64,000 bases of DNA from Catonella massiliensis (GTDB taxonomy: Bacteria; Bacillota; Clostridia; Lachnospirales; Lachnospiraceae). Of this stretch, positions 1 to 7,423 are shown piece after piece. A program made the translations under genes and the position numbers. The stretch's first letter is position 1, and the number at the start of each line of letters is the position of its first letter. The DNA lies in assembly GCF_016651435.1 (NCBI RefSeq), contig NZ_JAEPRJ010000001.1, forward strand, positions 62,001-126,000. Direction: 5' to 3'. Below the pieces are notes generated by a model. It was given only the letters and a program-made list of their open reading frames with translations. It searched no databases and had not been told where the DNA came from.

Positions 1-978
1 TTGGTTTCAGGAGAAGAGACCACCCACAAGGTAGAAGATGATACCTTCGGTGTGTTTGTATTTGCAGGCTATGAACCTGAAACAAGCCTTGTAAAGGGAC
101 TTGCAGAGATTGATGAAAGAGGCTACATAATTACAGATAAATCTCAGATGACGACAAGAGAGGGACTTTTTGCAGCGGGAGATGTGTGTATCAAGCCTCT
201 TAGACAGGTAGTAACTGCAGTTGGCGATGGAGCTCTTGCGGCTACCGAGCTTGAAAAATATGTAGTTAAGATGCACAAGAAGACAGGACTTGTTCCTGAA
301 CAGCCTGTAAGAGAAGGAAGTGCAACCAGCCACAATATCACTCCTGCAAGCGTAAAGCCGGCCACAGAGGATAATGGCAATGCACTCTTTACATCAGATA
401 TGCTGGCTCAGCTAAATGCTGTATTTGGCAAAATGGAGAGTAAACTTGTGCTTAGTCTCGGGCTTGATAACAGAGATTCATCAAATGAGCTGAAACACTA
501 TATGGAAGAGCTTGCAAAACTTACAGATAAGCTAAGCGTAAGGCTTGAGGAAAATGTAGATGAAAAAGAAGCCCCTTATGTGAAGGTATGCAGGGAGGAT
601 GGAAGCTACTCAGGACTTGCATTCCACGGTATACCGGGAGGACATGAGTTTACCTCCTTCATATTAGGTCTTTACAATGTGGCGGGACCGGGACAGCAGA
701 TAGAGGATGACATCAAGTCTAAGATAGAGGCAGTTGACAAGGAGATAAAGATTAGGCTCATGGTCAGCCTTACCTGTACAATGTGTCCTGACCTTGTTGT
801 TGCGGCTCAGAGAATTGCTTCTCTTAATCCTAAGGTAAGTACAGAGGTATATGACCTCAACCACTTCCCAGACCTTCGTGACAAATACCAGATTATGAGT
901 GTGCCTTGTATGGTGATAAATGACGGCAAGCCTAATTTTGGTAAAAAGGATATAAGCCAGGTTCTTGATTTAATTTAA
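1..978 (+). CDS. FAD-dependent thioredoxin-reductase-like protein with C-terminal thioredoxin-fold domains (5' end missing)
   Basis: Open from the window edge, so the true start lies upstream; the TTG at base 1 is internal. The first ~85 residues are the end of a TrxB-type pyridine nucleotide-disulfide oxidoreductase domain, with the FAD-contacting GLFAAGDVC motif near residue 55. After a low-complexity linker (about 95-130) come two thioredoxin-fold modules, as in the AhpF/PDO N-terminal domain but placed at the C-terminus; the second has the redox motif TCTMCP with Cys259 and Cys262 and a cis-proline-like SVPC around residue 301. Known families of this build move electrons from NAD(P)H through FAD to a dithiol that reduces peroxiredoxins or disulfides. 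The physiological partner cannot be seen because the upstream neighbourhood is outside the window. Confidence 0.85.
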   Translation: MVSGEETTHKVEDDTFGVFVFAGYEPETSLVKGLAEIDERGYIITDKSQMTTREGLFAAGDVCIKPLRQVVTAVGDGALAATELEKYVVKMHKKTGLVPEQPVREGSATSHNITPASVKPATEDNGNALFTSDMLAQLNAVFGKMESKLVLSLGLDNRDSSNELKHYMEELAKLTDKLSVRLEENVDEKEAPYVKVCREDGSYSGLAFHGIPGGHEFTSFILGLYNVAGPGQQIEDDIKSKIEAVDKEIKIRLMVSLTCTMCPDLVVAAQRIASLNPKVSTEVYDLNHFPDLRDKYQIMSVPCMVINDGKPNFGKKDISQVLDLI

Positions 979-1082
979 TATACAAGTGTCAAAAGTATAA
1001 AAATTCGATTGGTGCTTGTTTGCAAGAGAATTTATTATCTCTTGGCACCTACATCATATAATTAATAAGTTTTAAAACATAA

Positions 1083-1131
1083 ACTCCGTAAATCTTATAT
1101 AATAGCATAAGGTTTACGGAGTGTACTTTTT
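1083..1131 (+). terminator. Rho-independent terminator of the thioredoxin-reductase-like gene
   Basis: Arms beginning ACTCCGTAAA and ending TTTACGGAGT pair over about 16 bases (1083-1098 with 1107-1122), one mismatched pair included, followed by a T-rich tract at 1126-1131. Confidence 0.8.
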
Positions 1132-1147
1132 AGAGAAAATTTAACAT

Positions 1148-1324
1148 TTATTTCTTCTTTTTATTCCCCATTGAATAGGCATTTAGTATTAAGATGCCGC
1201 CTATACCTATGAAGGCTGCGTACTGATTGTTGTTACCCTTATAATACATATAGCCTGCAAATATAAGGATGATGGCACCTGCTATCAGTTTTATGTAAAA
1301 AGGCGAAAATTTCTTAGGCTTCAT
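1148..1324 (-). CDS. Small two-helix membrane protein, unknown function (58 aa)
   Basis: A short reading frame on the minus strand, with a strong GGAGGG Shine-Dalgarno sequence 5 bases before its ATG at 1324. The 58-residue product begins MKPKKFSPF, has two hydrophobic stretches (about 13-27 and 36-48) with short polar loops between them, and ends in a basic tail NKKKK. This is the layout of a small helical-hairpin membrane protein. It lies alone between the thioredoxin-reductase-like gene and the AlbA_2 regulator. No family recognised; the ribosome site and clean membrane pattern are the evidence that it is real. Confidence 0.65.
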   Translation of the reverse strand: MKPKKFSPFYIKLIAGAIILIFAGYMYYKGNNNQYAAFIGIGGILILNAYSMGNKKKK

Positions 1325-1381
1325 AATCCCTCCCCAAAGTGTTTTAAGATATTATAGTGCTTTTTTGCAGGAAGGTAAAGA

Positions 1382-1512
1382 GTGAAGTGAATGAAGTTTG
1401 GTGTGAAGTGGTGTGAAGTTTTGTGTGAAGTGGTGTGAAGTTTTATGCGAAGTAGAGTAAAGTTTCGTGTGAAGTAGAGTGAAGTTTTGTGTGAAGTGGT
1501 GTGAAGTTTTTG
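1382..1512. repeat. Tandem array of six ~22-bp units upstream of the AlbA_2 gene
   Basis: About six consecutive degenerate units whose consensus begins GTGAAGTGGTGTGAAGTTTT. Each unit is itself two 11-bp halves carrying GTGAAGT, so TGAAGT recurs about every 11 bases, one helical turn. The array ends at 1512, immediately before the -35 box at 1513. This placement suggests an operator array for a DNA-binding protein, perhaps the adjacent gene product; that is inference. Confidence 0.85.
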
Positions 1513-1541
1513 TTTACAACTTCATCAATATACTATATACT
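1513..1541 (+). promoter_or_regulatory. Sigma-A type promoter of the AlbA_2 regulator gene
   Basis: TTTACA at 1513-1518, 17-bp spacer, TATACT at 1536-1541. It directly abuts the 22-bp repeat array. Confidence 0.7.
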
Positions 1542-1572
1542 ATAATCATAATACCAAGGGAAAGGTGGAACT

Positions 1573-3045
1573 ATGTATATAGAAGAGTTAATAGATAAGG
1601 CTTATTTAGAAGATAAAACAATAGAATATAAGGGAATTATTGCCGAAGGTAAGGATAAGAATGGGAAGGCTCTAGAAGTAGGCTGGCTAAAGACTCTAGT
1701 AGCATTTGCCAATACAGATGGGGGAAAACTAATAATTGGCGTTGAAAATAAAACTCACAAGGTTGTAGCATTAGATAGGAATAAAGCAGATAATATTGTA
1801 CTGATGTTACATAGACTCATACGTGAAAAAATAGATCCCATTATAGACTATGAAATAACGAGTATACCGGTAAATGATACTGTTCCAATAAGATTTGTGC
1901 TATGTGTACAGGTGAATGCTAACAAAAATTTACCTGTAGCACTACACGATAACGGGTTGTTGGGAATATACGTGAGAAATTACGGGAGAACTGATATTGC
2001 CTCACAAGAGCAGATAAGAGATATGGTTCTTATGAGCGACAATACACCATTTGATACAATGCTTACAGATGAAATATATCATAAAAAAGATTTTTCAAAA
2101 ATGTTTAAACTAATATCAGATAATGGAGATAGTGTAGAAGATAAGGAGTTGATATCAAAGAACATAATTTCCGCAGAGAAGAAACTATCTAGAGGAATGT
2201 TGTTATTTAAGGATAATTGTAATGATATCAGAACTAAACTTGTGGCAACTCAGTGGCCGGGAATCACAAAGGGCAGTTCTGTTGTTATTGCAAGTGAAGT
2301 GTATACAGGCAATCTTTTAGAAGTTATAAAAAAGACAATAGAATTTATAAAAAATCATTCAGTAAATGGATATAAAAAGGAAATTGATACGAGGATAGAA
2401 TACATATCGTTTCCGGGTAGAGCTGTTACTGAAGGGGTAGTAAATGCTGTTGGGCACAGGAACTATTATATTCAGGGGAGCCAGATAGAGGTAAATATTT
2501 TTAAGGACAGACTTGAAATAACATCACCGGGGGCACTTCTTGGAGTTAGAGAGCTACATAGAGAAAAAAACATATCGAGTATTATACCTAGAAGAAGAAA
2601 TGAAATAATATGTGAAGTTTTGGAACTTTGTAAATATATGGAAAAAAAAGGGTCGGGTTTTGACAAAATAGAAGCCGATTATAAAGGGAGAGGAGAAGAA
2701 TATAGGCCATATGTTTCTGCAGATGCACAATCATTTACATTGACCTTGCCTGATTTAACTTTCTCGAGTGGAGTTGTAAGTGAGTCAAGAGATAATCCTG
2801 AAGTTTATGTAGAAACTGTTTTAGAAGGGAAAAATGACCTTAAAATATTATCTTTTTGTTTTGGGAAATATCGAAAGGTATCTGAAATAGCAAGTTATGT
2901 AGGTGTAAAGCCGTCAACCTTTTTTAGAAAAAATGTAATATCGAGATTAGCCGGCAAAGGCCTTCTCCTTGAAAAGAAAGTAGACAACGTAACTATGTTT
3001 AGTTCCAATGTGAATTTGGTAAAACTTAAAGATAACAATATTTAG
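1573..3045 (+). CDS. AlbA_2-domain ATP-binding transcriptional regulator (Divergent AAA-4/Schlafen-like)
   Basis: The 490-residue protein opens with an AlbA_2 (formerly Divergent AAA-4) nucleic-acid-binding domain at about 15-130, recognised by EYKG near the start and the FANTDGGKLIIGVE core. A GHKL-type ATPase fold (HATPase_c_4) follows at about 270-365, with the pattern AVTEGVVNAVGHRNY then DRLEITSPG. The C-terminus (about 420-485) looks like a winged helix with a recognition helix around KPSTFFRKNV. Such proteins are usually annotated as putative DNA-binding regulators and are common next to mobile or defence genes; targets are mostly unknown. The start is fixed by AAGGTGG 4-10 bases upstream. 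The gene has its own promoter and terminator, so it is a single-gene unit. The unusual repeat array upstream suggests self-regulation. Confidence 0.85.
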   Translation: MYIEELIDKAYLEDKTIEYKGIIAEGKDKNGKALEVGWLKTLVAFANTDGGKLIIGVENKTHKVVALDRNKADNIVLMLHRLIREKIDPIIDYEITSIPVNDTVPIRFVLCVQVNANKNLPVALHDNGLLGIYVRNYGRTDIASQEQIRDMVLMSDNTPFDTMLTDEIYHKKDFSKMFKLISDNGDSVEDKELISKNIISAEKKLSRGMLLFKDNCNDIRTKLVATQWPGITKGSSVVIASEVYTGNLLEVIKKTIEFIKNHSVNGYKKEIDTRIEYISFPGRAVTEGVVNAVGHRNYYIQGSQIEVNIFKDRLEITSPGALLGVRELHREKNISSIIPRRRNEIICEVLELCKYMEKKGSGFDKIEADYKGRGEEYRPYVSADAQSFTLTLPDLTFSSGVVSESRDNPEVYVETVLEGKNDLKILSFCFGKYRKVSEIASYVGVKPSTFFRKNVISRLAGKGLLLEKKVDNVTMFSSNVNLVKLKDNNI

Positions 3046-3049
3046 ACGG

Positions 3050-3094
3050 AAAAAGAGTGTAGAGCCTACGAATTAATGGTTCTACACTCTTTTT
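3050..3094 (+). terminator. Terminator of the AlbA_2 gene
   Basis: Arms AAAAAGAGTGTAGA and TCTACACTCTTTTT form a near-perfect stem with an 11-base loop and flanking A and T tracts. It could work in both directions and so also serve the convergent DUF4153 gene. Confidence 0.85.
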
Positions 3095-3143
3095 GCAAAT
3101 GTAGCAATGGTAGTCAAGCCTTTTCAACCTTTTCTCATCCTTA

Positions 3144-4493
3144 TCAAGGGAAAATCTGCCCCATAACAGGAGTAATCTCTACTATAGTTCCTTCCGAAAA
3201 AGCAAACAGGATGAAGCTTACTATGAATAAGACAGCTATATATCTGATTCCCTCAAACCTCTTATACAGTCTTATAAGCATAAGTATGGCGGCGGTGAAC
3301 ATAACCAGAAGAAACCAGGCTGCTACCAGTCTCCTAGATGTAAAGCCATAGCTTGCCACATATAAGTAAAGCTTGAAATAATCAAGGATGGCAAAGCAGA
3401 TACCTGTGGCGGCAAAAAGAGTGGCAAAAAACTTCACCCGCTTGTCCTTAAATTCTATGAGGCTATCAGGTGCGAAGAAGAAAAATACACCGAAAACCGA
3501 GAAATTAAGCATAAGTATCTGAATAAGTTCATAAAAGCCTTTTACTGCAAGCCTTGAGGCCTCGGGAGCGGTAAAAGAATCAGAGCTTATAACCGGAATC
3601 ATTGTACGAATCTGGAAGATAAAAAATATTATGTAAATGGTACTTAGGGCAGCAAACACAGTAATTACGGCAAACTTTGGTATGTGCCTGTAGTCTGTAA
3701 GCCCGTTAACTATATTTTCTTTCTTAAATTCAGGCTCATTTTTGATGGCTGAACCACCAATAAGCCCCATAAGAAAGGCTCCTACAGGTATGGTAATAAT
3801 GATTCTTGGCAGCATAGTCATAAAGAAATAGTTGTTAAACAAAGTATCAAATCCCGGCAGCAAGCGGGCAATTCCGCTCATTAAATGAGCAAATCCGCTG
3901 TCTACATCAGAAAGCAGGGAGGAAGCAAATAATACAAGCAACAATGTTGCAATTATTGTAAGAATTATAGGCAGATGCTTCTTCTTGTTAAACTTAAAGG
4001 TGCGGTTCTTTATGGCATTTACAAAGACAATCACTCTTAAACCTAAATTAGAAAAAGGTATAATGATAAAGGCGGAGAGGAAGTCAAAGAATACCATAGG
4101 ACCGGTCTTAGCCTCTGCTGTCACACCCATCCTCATAATTACATAGTAGGCTGCATTGCAGTGAAGAAAGAGGAGCAAAAATGGCGAGAAGGAGCTTTCG
4201 CTTTCAAATGTTCTCATACACCATAGGATGGAAAGCAGTATAAGGGTAATAAGCCAGAAAATGCTCTCTCTATTTCTTGCTTTATTGTATTTTACAGCGG
4301 TAAACTCCGTAATTCCAATGAAGACAAGTGTAAATATAAAAAACCTTAGGTTAAAGTCAAAGCCGCCAACATGAAGAATGATGGAGCGCTCGCCCATGAT
4401 ATCAGGATAAAAATAGGCAAGAACGTAGGTAACAAAGGTTAACAGCAGTAAAAATGGTCTATATACAAATTTTTTCTCATTCATTTTCTTCAT
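3144..4493 (-). CDS. DUF4153/DUF4173-like polytopic membrane protein
   Basis: A 449-residue protein made almost entirely of hydrophobic helices, roughly ten to twelve, with short charged loops; it begins MKKMNEKKFVYRPFLLLL. It resembles the DUF4153/DUF4173 family of Firmicute integral membrane proteins of unknown function. Its start overlaps the end of the upstream HTH gene by 17 bases, so the two are probably translationally coupled. It is the last gene of a three-gene minus-strand operon (DUF2975, HTH, this gene). This context suggests a membrane function controlled by the small regulator, but no biochemical role can be read from the sequence. Confidence 0.75.
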   Translation of the reverse strand: MKKMNEKKFVYRPFLLLLTFVTYVLAYFYPDIMGERSIILHVGGFDFNLRFFIFTLVFIGITEFTAVKYNKARNRESIFWLITLILLSILWCMRTFESESSFSPFLLLFLHCNAAYYVIMRMGVTAEAKTGPMVFFDFLSAFIIIPFSNLGLRVIVFVNAIKNRTFKFNKKKHLPIILTIIATLLLVLFASSLLSDVDSGFAHLMSGIARLLPGFDTLFNNYFFMTMLPRIIITIPVGAFLMGLIGGSAIKNEPEFKKENIVNGLTDYRHIPKFAVITVFAALSTIYIIFFIFQIRTMIPVISSDSFTAPEASRLAVKGFYELIQILMLNFSVFGVFFFFAPDSLIEFKDKRVKFFATLFAATGICFAILDYFKLYLYVASYGFTSRRLVAAWFLLVMFTAAILMLIRLYKRFEGIRYIAVLFIVSFILFAFSEGTIVEITPVMGQIFP

Positions 4494-4695
4494 CCTCCCT
4501 GTATTCTATTATGTCGCCCGGTTGGCAGGAAAGTGCCTTGCAAAGCGCCTCAAGAGTAGAAAAGCGGATTGCCTTTGCCTTGTTGTTTTTAAGTATCGAG
4601 AGATTGGCGTTGGTAATGTCTACCTTTTCAGCAAGCTCAGAAAGGCCTATATTACGCTTTGCCATCATCACATTTAAGTTAATATGAATTCCCAT
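4477..4695 (-). CDS. Small Cro/C1-type HTH regulator (YozG-like)
   Basis: A 72-residue protein that is nearly only a helix-turn-helix of the HTH_26/Xre class: RNIGLSELAEKVDITNANLS supplies helices 2 and 3 and RFSTLEALCKALSCQPGDII the following helices, with the typical C-terminal acidic tail. Regulators of this small class are very often encoded beside DUF2975 membrane proteins, as here (12 bases downstream of one). It probably controls its own operon through the palindrome at 5253-5275. The overlap with the DUF4153 gene links their translation. Confidence 0.88.
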   Translation of the reverse strand: MGIHINLNVMMAKRNIGLSELAEKVDITNANLSILKNNKAKAIRFSTLEALCKALSCQPGDIIEYREDEENE

Positions 4696-4707
4696 AATCG
4701 TCCTTTC

Positions 4708-5187
4708 TTATATGGTTAAGTCAAGTTCTTCCTTCATTGCGAGAGCCTGTTCAAAGGCATTTTTAATCACCCTCACAATGAGCATCATAAAGAGGGCTGC
4801 TAAAGTAAGCACAAGGAAATACTTGTCGTAGAGTACAGTTACAATAATTAGAAGTGAACCTGCTGCAAGACAGCCAAAGCTAATGTACCTTAGCCACTTT
4901 ATGTTCTCGGCGGTAAATACCCGGTCTTTTTCGAGGTTGCTAACCAGCCTGAACATACAAAATAGCGTACATAGAGCAATTATGCCCAAAACATAGCTTA
5001 TAAAGGTGATGATATAAAATGACAATTCTTTGCTTATATTTATCCTTGCTCCGCCAGTCATAGCTAAAAATCTTGTTATAAGATAGTTGCCAAAGAACAT
5101 CATTACCACTGAAATAAACATAAGTACAATTATGCAAAACTTGGTTAGAATTATGCTCTTCTTACTGCTTATAAGTGAATCTTTCAT
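4708..5187 (-). CDS. DUF2975 family membrane protein
   Basis: A 159-residue protein with four hydrophobic helices (about 15-35, 55-80, 103-122, 125-145) and the cytoplasmic LEKDRVFTAENIKWLRY segment typical of DUF2975, just before the third helix. First gene of the minus-strand DUF2975-HTH-DUF4153 operon; a strong promoter lies 33-61 bases upstream and GGAGGC precedes the ATG. The function of the family is unknown; the constant pairing with a small HTH protein suggests that the two work together. Confidence 0.85.
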   Translation of the reverse strand: MKDSLISSKKSIILTKFCIIVLMFISVVMMFFGNYLITRFLAMTGGARINISKELSFYIITFISYVLGIIALCTLFCMFRLVSNLEKDRVFTAENIKWLRYISFGCLAAGSLLIIVTVLYDKYFLVLTLAALFMMLIVRVIKNAFEQALAMKEELDLTI

Positions 5188-5219
5188 ACTGCCTCCTTAT
5201 GGATAATTGTTATAAGCGG

Positions 5220-5248
5220 ATTATATCAGGGTGGGTATTGAATGTCAA
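5220..5248 (-). promoter_or_regulatory. Promoter of the DUF2975-HTH-DUF4153 operon
   Basis: Read on the minus strand: TTGACA (5248-5243), 17-bp spacer, TATAAT (5225-5220), a perfect sigma-A consensus. Confidence 0.88.
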
Positions 5249-5252
5249 TAGA

Positions 5253-5275
5253 AATTTATTGAAAAACGATAAATT
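5253..5275. promoter_or_regulatory. Inverted repeat, candidate operator of the HTH regulator
   Basis: Half-sites AATTTATTG and CGATAAATT flank AAAAA, a 23-bp palindrome with one imperfect pair, 4 bp upstream of the operon -35 box. A further half-like GATAAACG lies at 5282-5289. The position suits binding by the Xre-type protein encoded in the operon. Confidence 0.6.
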
Positions 5276-5444
5276 AATAATGATAAACGGTATGAAGGCT
5301 TGGGCTGTATCTGAGGGAAACAAAATATAGAACTTTAATAAGCCAAGATACTGTATGTGTTTTAATAAAAGTATGGTCTATGACCGTGGATTCAGGCAAA
5401 TAGCTAAGACTTAGCGAATTTCATTAAAATAATCAGCATAAACC

Positions 5445-5473
5445 TTGAAAATTAGCCTGAAATTGCTTATAGT
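5445..5473 (+). promoter_or_regulatory. Promoter of the LspA-like gene
   Basis: TTGAAA at 5445-5450, 17-bp spacer, TATAGT at 5468-5473, 44 bases before the start codon. Confidence 0.65.
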
Positions 5474-5517
5474 ATAAGTAAGAGCAATAATGTAAATCTA
5501 GTCACAGGAGGTGTGGT

Positions 5518-5964
5518 ATGTTTTCAATAATTTCGGGAGTAGGGGCATTTTTAGTAGATCAGTTCTTAAAGGGACAGGTTGAAAAGGATAAGATAGAGAC
5601 AGGAAAGCAGTATTTTGGAGACCTTATTACTATCAAGAAGTCAGTAAATAAGGGACTCATTATGAACAACCTTGAAGAAAAACCAAGATGGGTGCTTTCC
5701 TGGGTGTCTGCAATGTTTGGTATGACTGCTTATATATATCTGCTTACCCTTGGCAAGAAGCATAGAAAGATAAAGAGACTTGGTTTAGCCCTTATGGTAG
5801 GTGCAGCAGCCTCCAATCTCTATGACAGAATCACAAAGGGCGGTGTCACTGATTATTTTGTAATCAAGGGCATACCTAAGATAGTATTTAATCTTTCTGA
5901 TTTGGTGATTATCCTTGGTGCTGTGATATCGGTGCTTGGTGAGATAGTAGGGGATGATGATTAG
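5518..5964 (+). CDS. Signal peptidase II-like aspartyl protease
   Basis: The 148-residue protein has the two conserved blocks of lipoprotein signal peptidase: GAAASNLYDRITKGGVTDYF (Asp of NLxDR and the catalytic Asp of VTDY/F near residues 102-112) and FNLSDLVIILG with the second catalytic Asp. The N-terminal VDQFLKGQV resembles the usual DQxxK start. It is a little shorter and less hydrophobic at the N-terminus than typical LspA (about 160 aa) and is not next to the usual partners ileS or rluD. It may therefore be a second, specialised LspA paralogue and not the housekeeping enzyme. AGGAGGTG lies 5 bases before the ATG. Confidence 0.78.
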   Translation: MFSIISGVGAFLVDQFLKGQVEKDKIETGKQYFGDLITIKKSVNKGLIMNNLEEKPRWVLSWVSAMFGMTAYIYLLTLGKKHRKIKRLGLALMVGAAASNLYDRITKGGVTDYFVIKGIPKIVFNLSDLVIILGAVISVLGEIVGDDD

Positions 5965-5996
5965 TTTAGCGAAAGACTAGAGCTGATTTATTTGCG

Positions 5997-6034
5997 AAGA
6001 CTTCCCACACTATATGGGTGTGTGAAGTCTTTGT
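5997..6034 (+). terminator. Terminator-like hairpin after the LspA-like gene
   Basis: AAGACTTC at 5997 pairs with GAAGTCTT at about 6024-6031, with additional CACAC/GTGTG pairing inside. A short T-rich tail follows. The remaining gap to 6225 holds no convincing gene; a weak TTTACA-17-TATCTA promoter at 6173-6201 could serve citD. Confidence 0.6.
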
Positions 6035-6225
6035 TAGATGATATAACAAGCAGTGGCCTACCGGTAATTACTAAAGATGCAACCCCACTGGGACATTAAA
6101 TTCTTCGCAAAAGGAGGAAGCTTTGATAATAAATAAGTAAGTGTCTTGATGATAACGAGTTATAAATTTGAGTTTACAGTGAAAGGAAAGGATGTTATCT
6201 AACTATTTTATAAAAGGAGTCAATT

Positions 6226-6528
6226 GTGGAAATTATTGAGAAAGCTTGCGCTGGAACAGAAGACAAAAGCGACTGTTTAATTACAGTTTCCAAAGGAGAG
6301 GGCAAGGTAACTGTTCATTTAATCTCCAATGTGTTATATGAGTATGGAAATCAAATTGTAGATATTATTCATAAGACATTAGAAAGATTAGATATTAATG
6401 ATATTACGGTTGATGTTGAAGATAGGGGAGCATTTGATTATGTGATTATAGCTCGCCTTGAAGCTGCAATCTATCGCGGCATAAAGCAAACAGATCAGAT
6501 TCCATGGGGAGGATTGTTTTATGAATAA
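6226..6528 (+). CDS. citD: Citrate lyase gamma subunit (acyl carrier protein)
   Basis: A 100-residue protein with the CitD pattern: an N-terminal ACAGTEDKSDCLITV segment whose serine (the Ser of SDC, near residue 15) is the site that carries the phosphoribosyl-dephospho-CoA prosthetic group in the family, followed by DITVDVEDRGAFDYVIIARLEAA. GTG start, chosen because AAGGAG sits 7 bases upstream and upstream in-frame codons lack a ribosome site. It overlaps citE by 8 bases, so it is the first gene of citDEF. The prosthetic-group genes citX and citG are not seen nearby. Confidence 0.93.
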   Translation: MEIIEKACAGTEDKSDCLITVSKGEGKVTVHLISNVLYEYGNQIVDIIHKTLERLDINDITVDVEDRGAFDYVIIARLEAAIYRGIKQTDQIPWGGLFYE

Positions 6529-7423
6529 AAAAAATCGTTTACGAAGAACGATGATGTTTTTGAATGCACAGAAGCCAACTTTGCTAAAAGATCCTTTTAT
6601 TTATGGACCGGATTCACTTATCTTTGACTTAGAAGATGCTGTTGCGCCGGAAGAAAAAGACGCGGCTCGATTTGTTCTTGCTCATGCACTTAAAAAAGTT
6701 GATTACCATAATTGTGAAAAAGTGGTTCGTATTAATGGAATTGATACTCCATATTGGAAAGAAGATATTCGTTGTGCTGTCTTTGCCGGCTGTGACAGTA
6801 TTCGTATTCCAAAAACAGAATCTGCAGAGGGCGTAAAGGAGGTTGAAGCAGAGATAATAAAGGCTGAACAGGAAGCTGGGGTTGAATTAGGCAGTACCTT
6901 ACTTATGGCAGCCATTGAATCAGCGCTGGGTGTGTTAAACTTACAGGAAATATGTGGTGCTTCACCGAGATTATTTGGAGTTGCCTTATCGGCAGGAGAT
7001 TATACAAAGGATTTGCACACTGTGATTACCGGTACAGGAGTAGAGTTAAACGGTGCAAGGCAGCAGATGATTATAACCGCCAGAGCAATGAATGTACAGT
7101 GTTTCGACACCGTATATACGGATTTAGATGACATGGATGGATTAAGAAAAGAAACACAGCTAATACATGATATGGGATTTGATGGAAAGTCAATTATCAA
7201 CCCCAGACAAATTCCAATTGTTCATTCAGTTTACACACCAAGCAGAAAAGATATTATCTTTGCAGATAAAGTTGTGAAGGAAATCGATGAAAAAAGAGCA
7301 CAGGGGATTGGAGTGTTTACAGTAGATGGGAAAATGATAGACGTTGCTTTCTATGACGGTGCTAAAAGGACAATAGCACTTGCGAAAGCGGCAGGAGTTT
7401 ATCAGGAGGTGGAAAATGATTAA
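6521..7423 (+). CDS. citE: Citrate lyase beta subunit (citryl-ACP lyase)
   Basis: A 300-residue HpcH/HpaI-fold protein, the usual length for CitE. It shows RRTMMFLNA near the N-terminus, DLEDAVAPEEKDAAR (metal-binding loop), the conserved VRIN, and GFDGKSIINPRQI towards the C-terminus. It cleaves citryl-ACP to oxaloacetate and acetyl-ACP. Overlaps citD upstream and citF downstream, so the three subunits are translationally coupled. Confidence 0.95.
   Translation: MNKKNRLRRTMMFLNAQKPTLLKDPFIYGPDSLIFDLEDAVAPEEKDAARFVLAHALKKVDYHNCEKVVRINGIDTPYWKEDIRCAVFAGCDSIRIPKTESAEGVKEVEAEIIKAEQEAGVELGSTLLMAAIESALGVLNLQEICGASPRLFGVALSAGDYTKDLHTVITGTGVELNGARQQMIITARAMNVQCFDTVYTDLDDMDGLRKETQLIHDMGFDGKSIINPRQIPIVHSVYTPSRKDIIFADKVVKEIDEKRAQGIGVFTVDGKMIDVAFYDGAKRTIALAKAAGVYQEVEND

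Noticed and set aside
1382..1512. Direct repeats as a CRISPR array
   Set aside because: Units are adjacent and degenerate, with no spacers between them, and no cas genes are present. The same holds for the 12-bp arrays at 9572 and 11522.
3076..3351. 91-residue forward frame after the AlbA_2 gene
   Set aside because: Starts inside the terminator hairpin and lies antisense to the DUF4153 gene.
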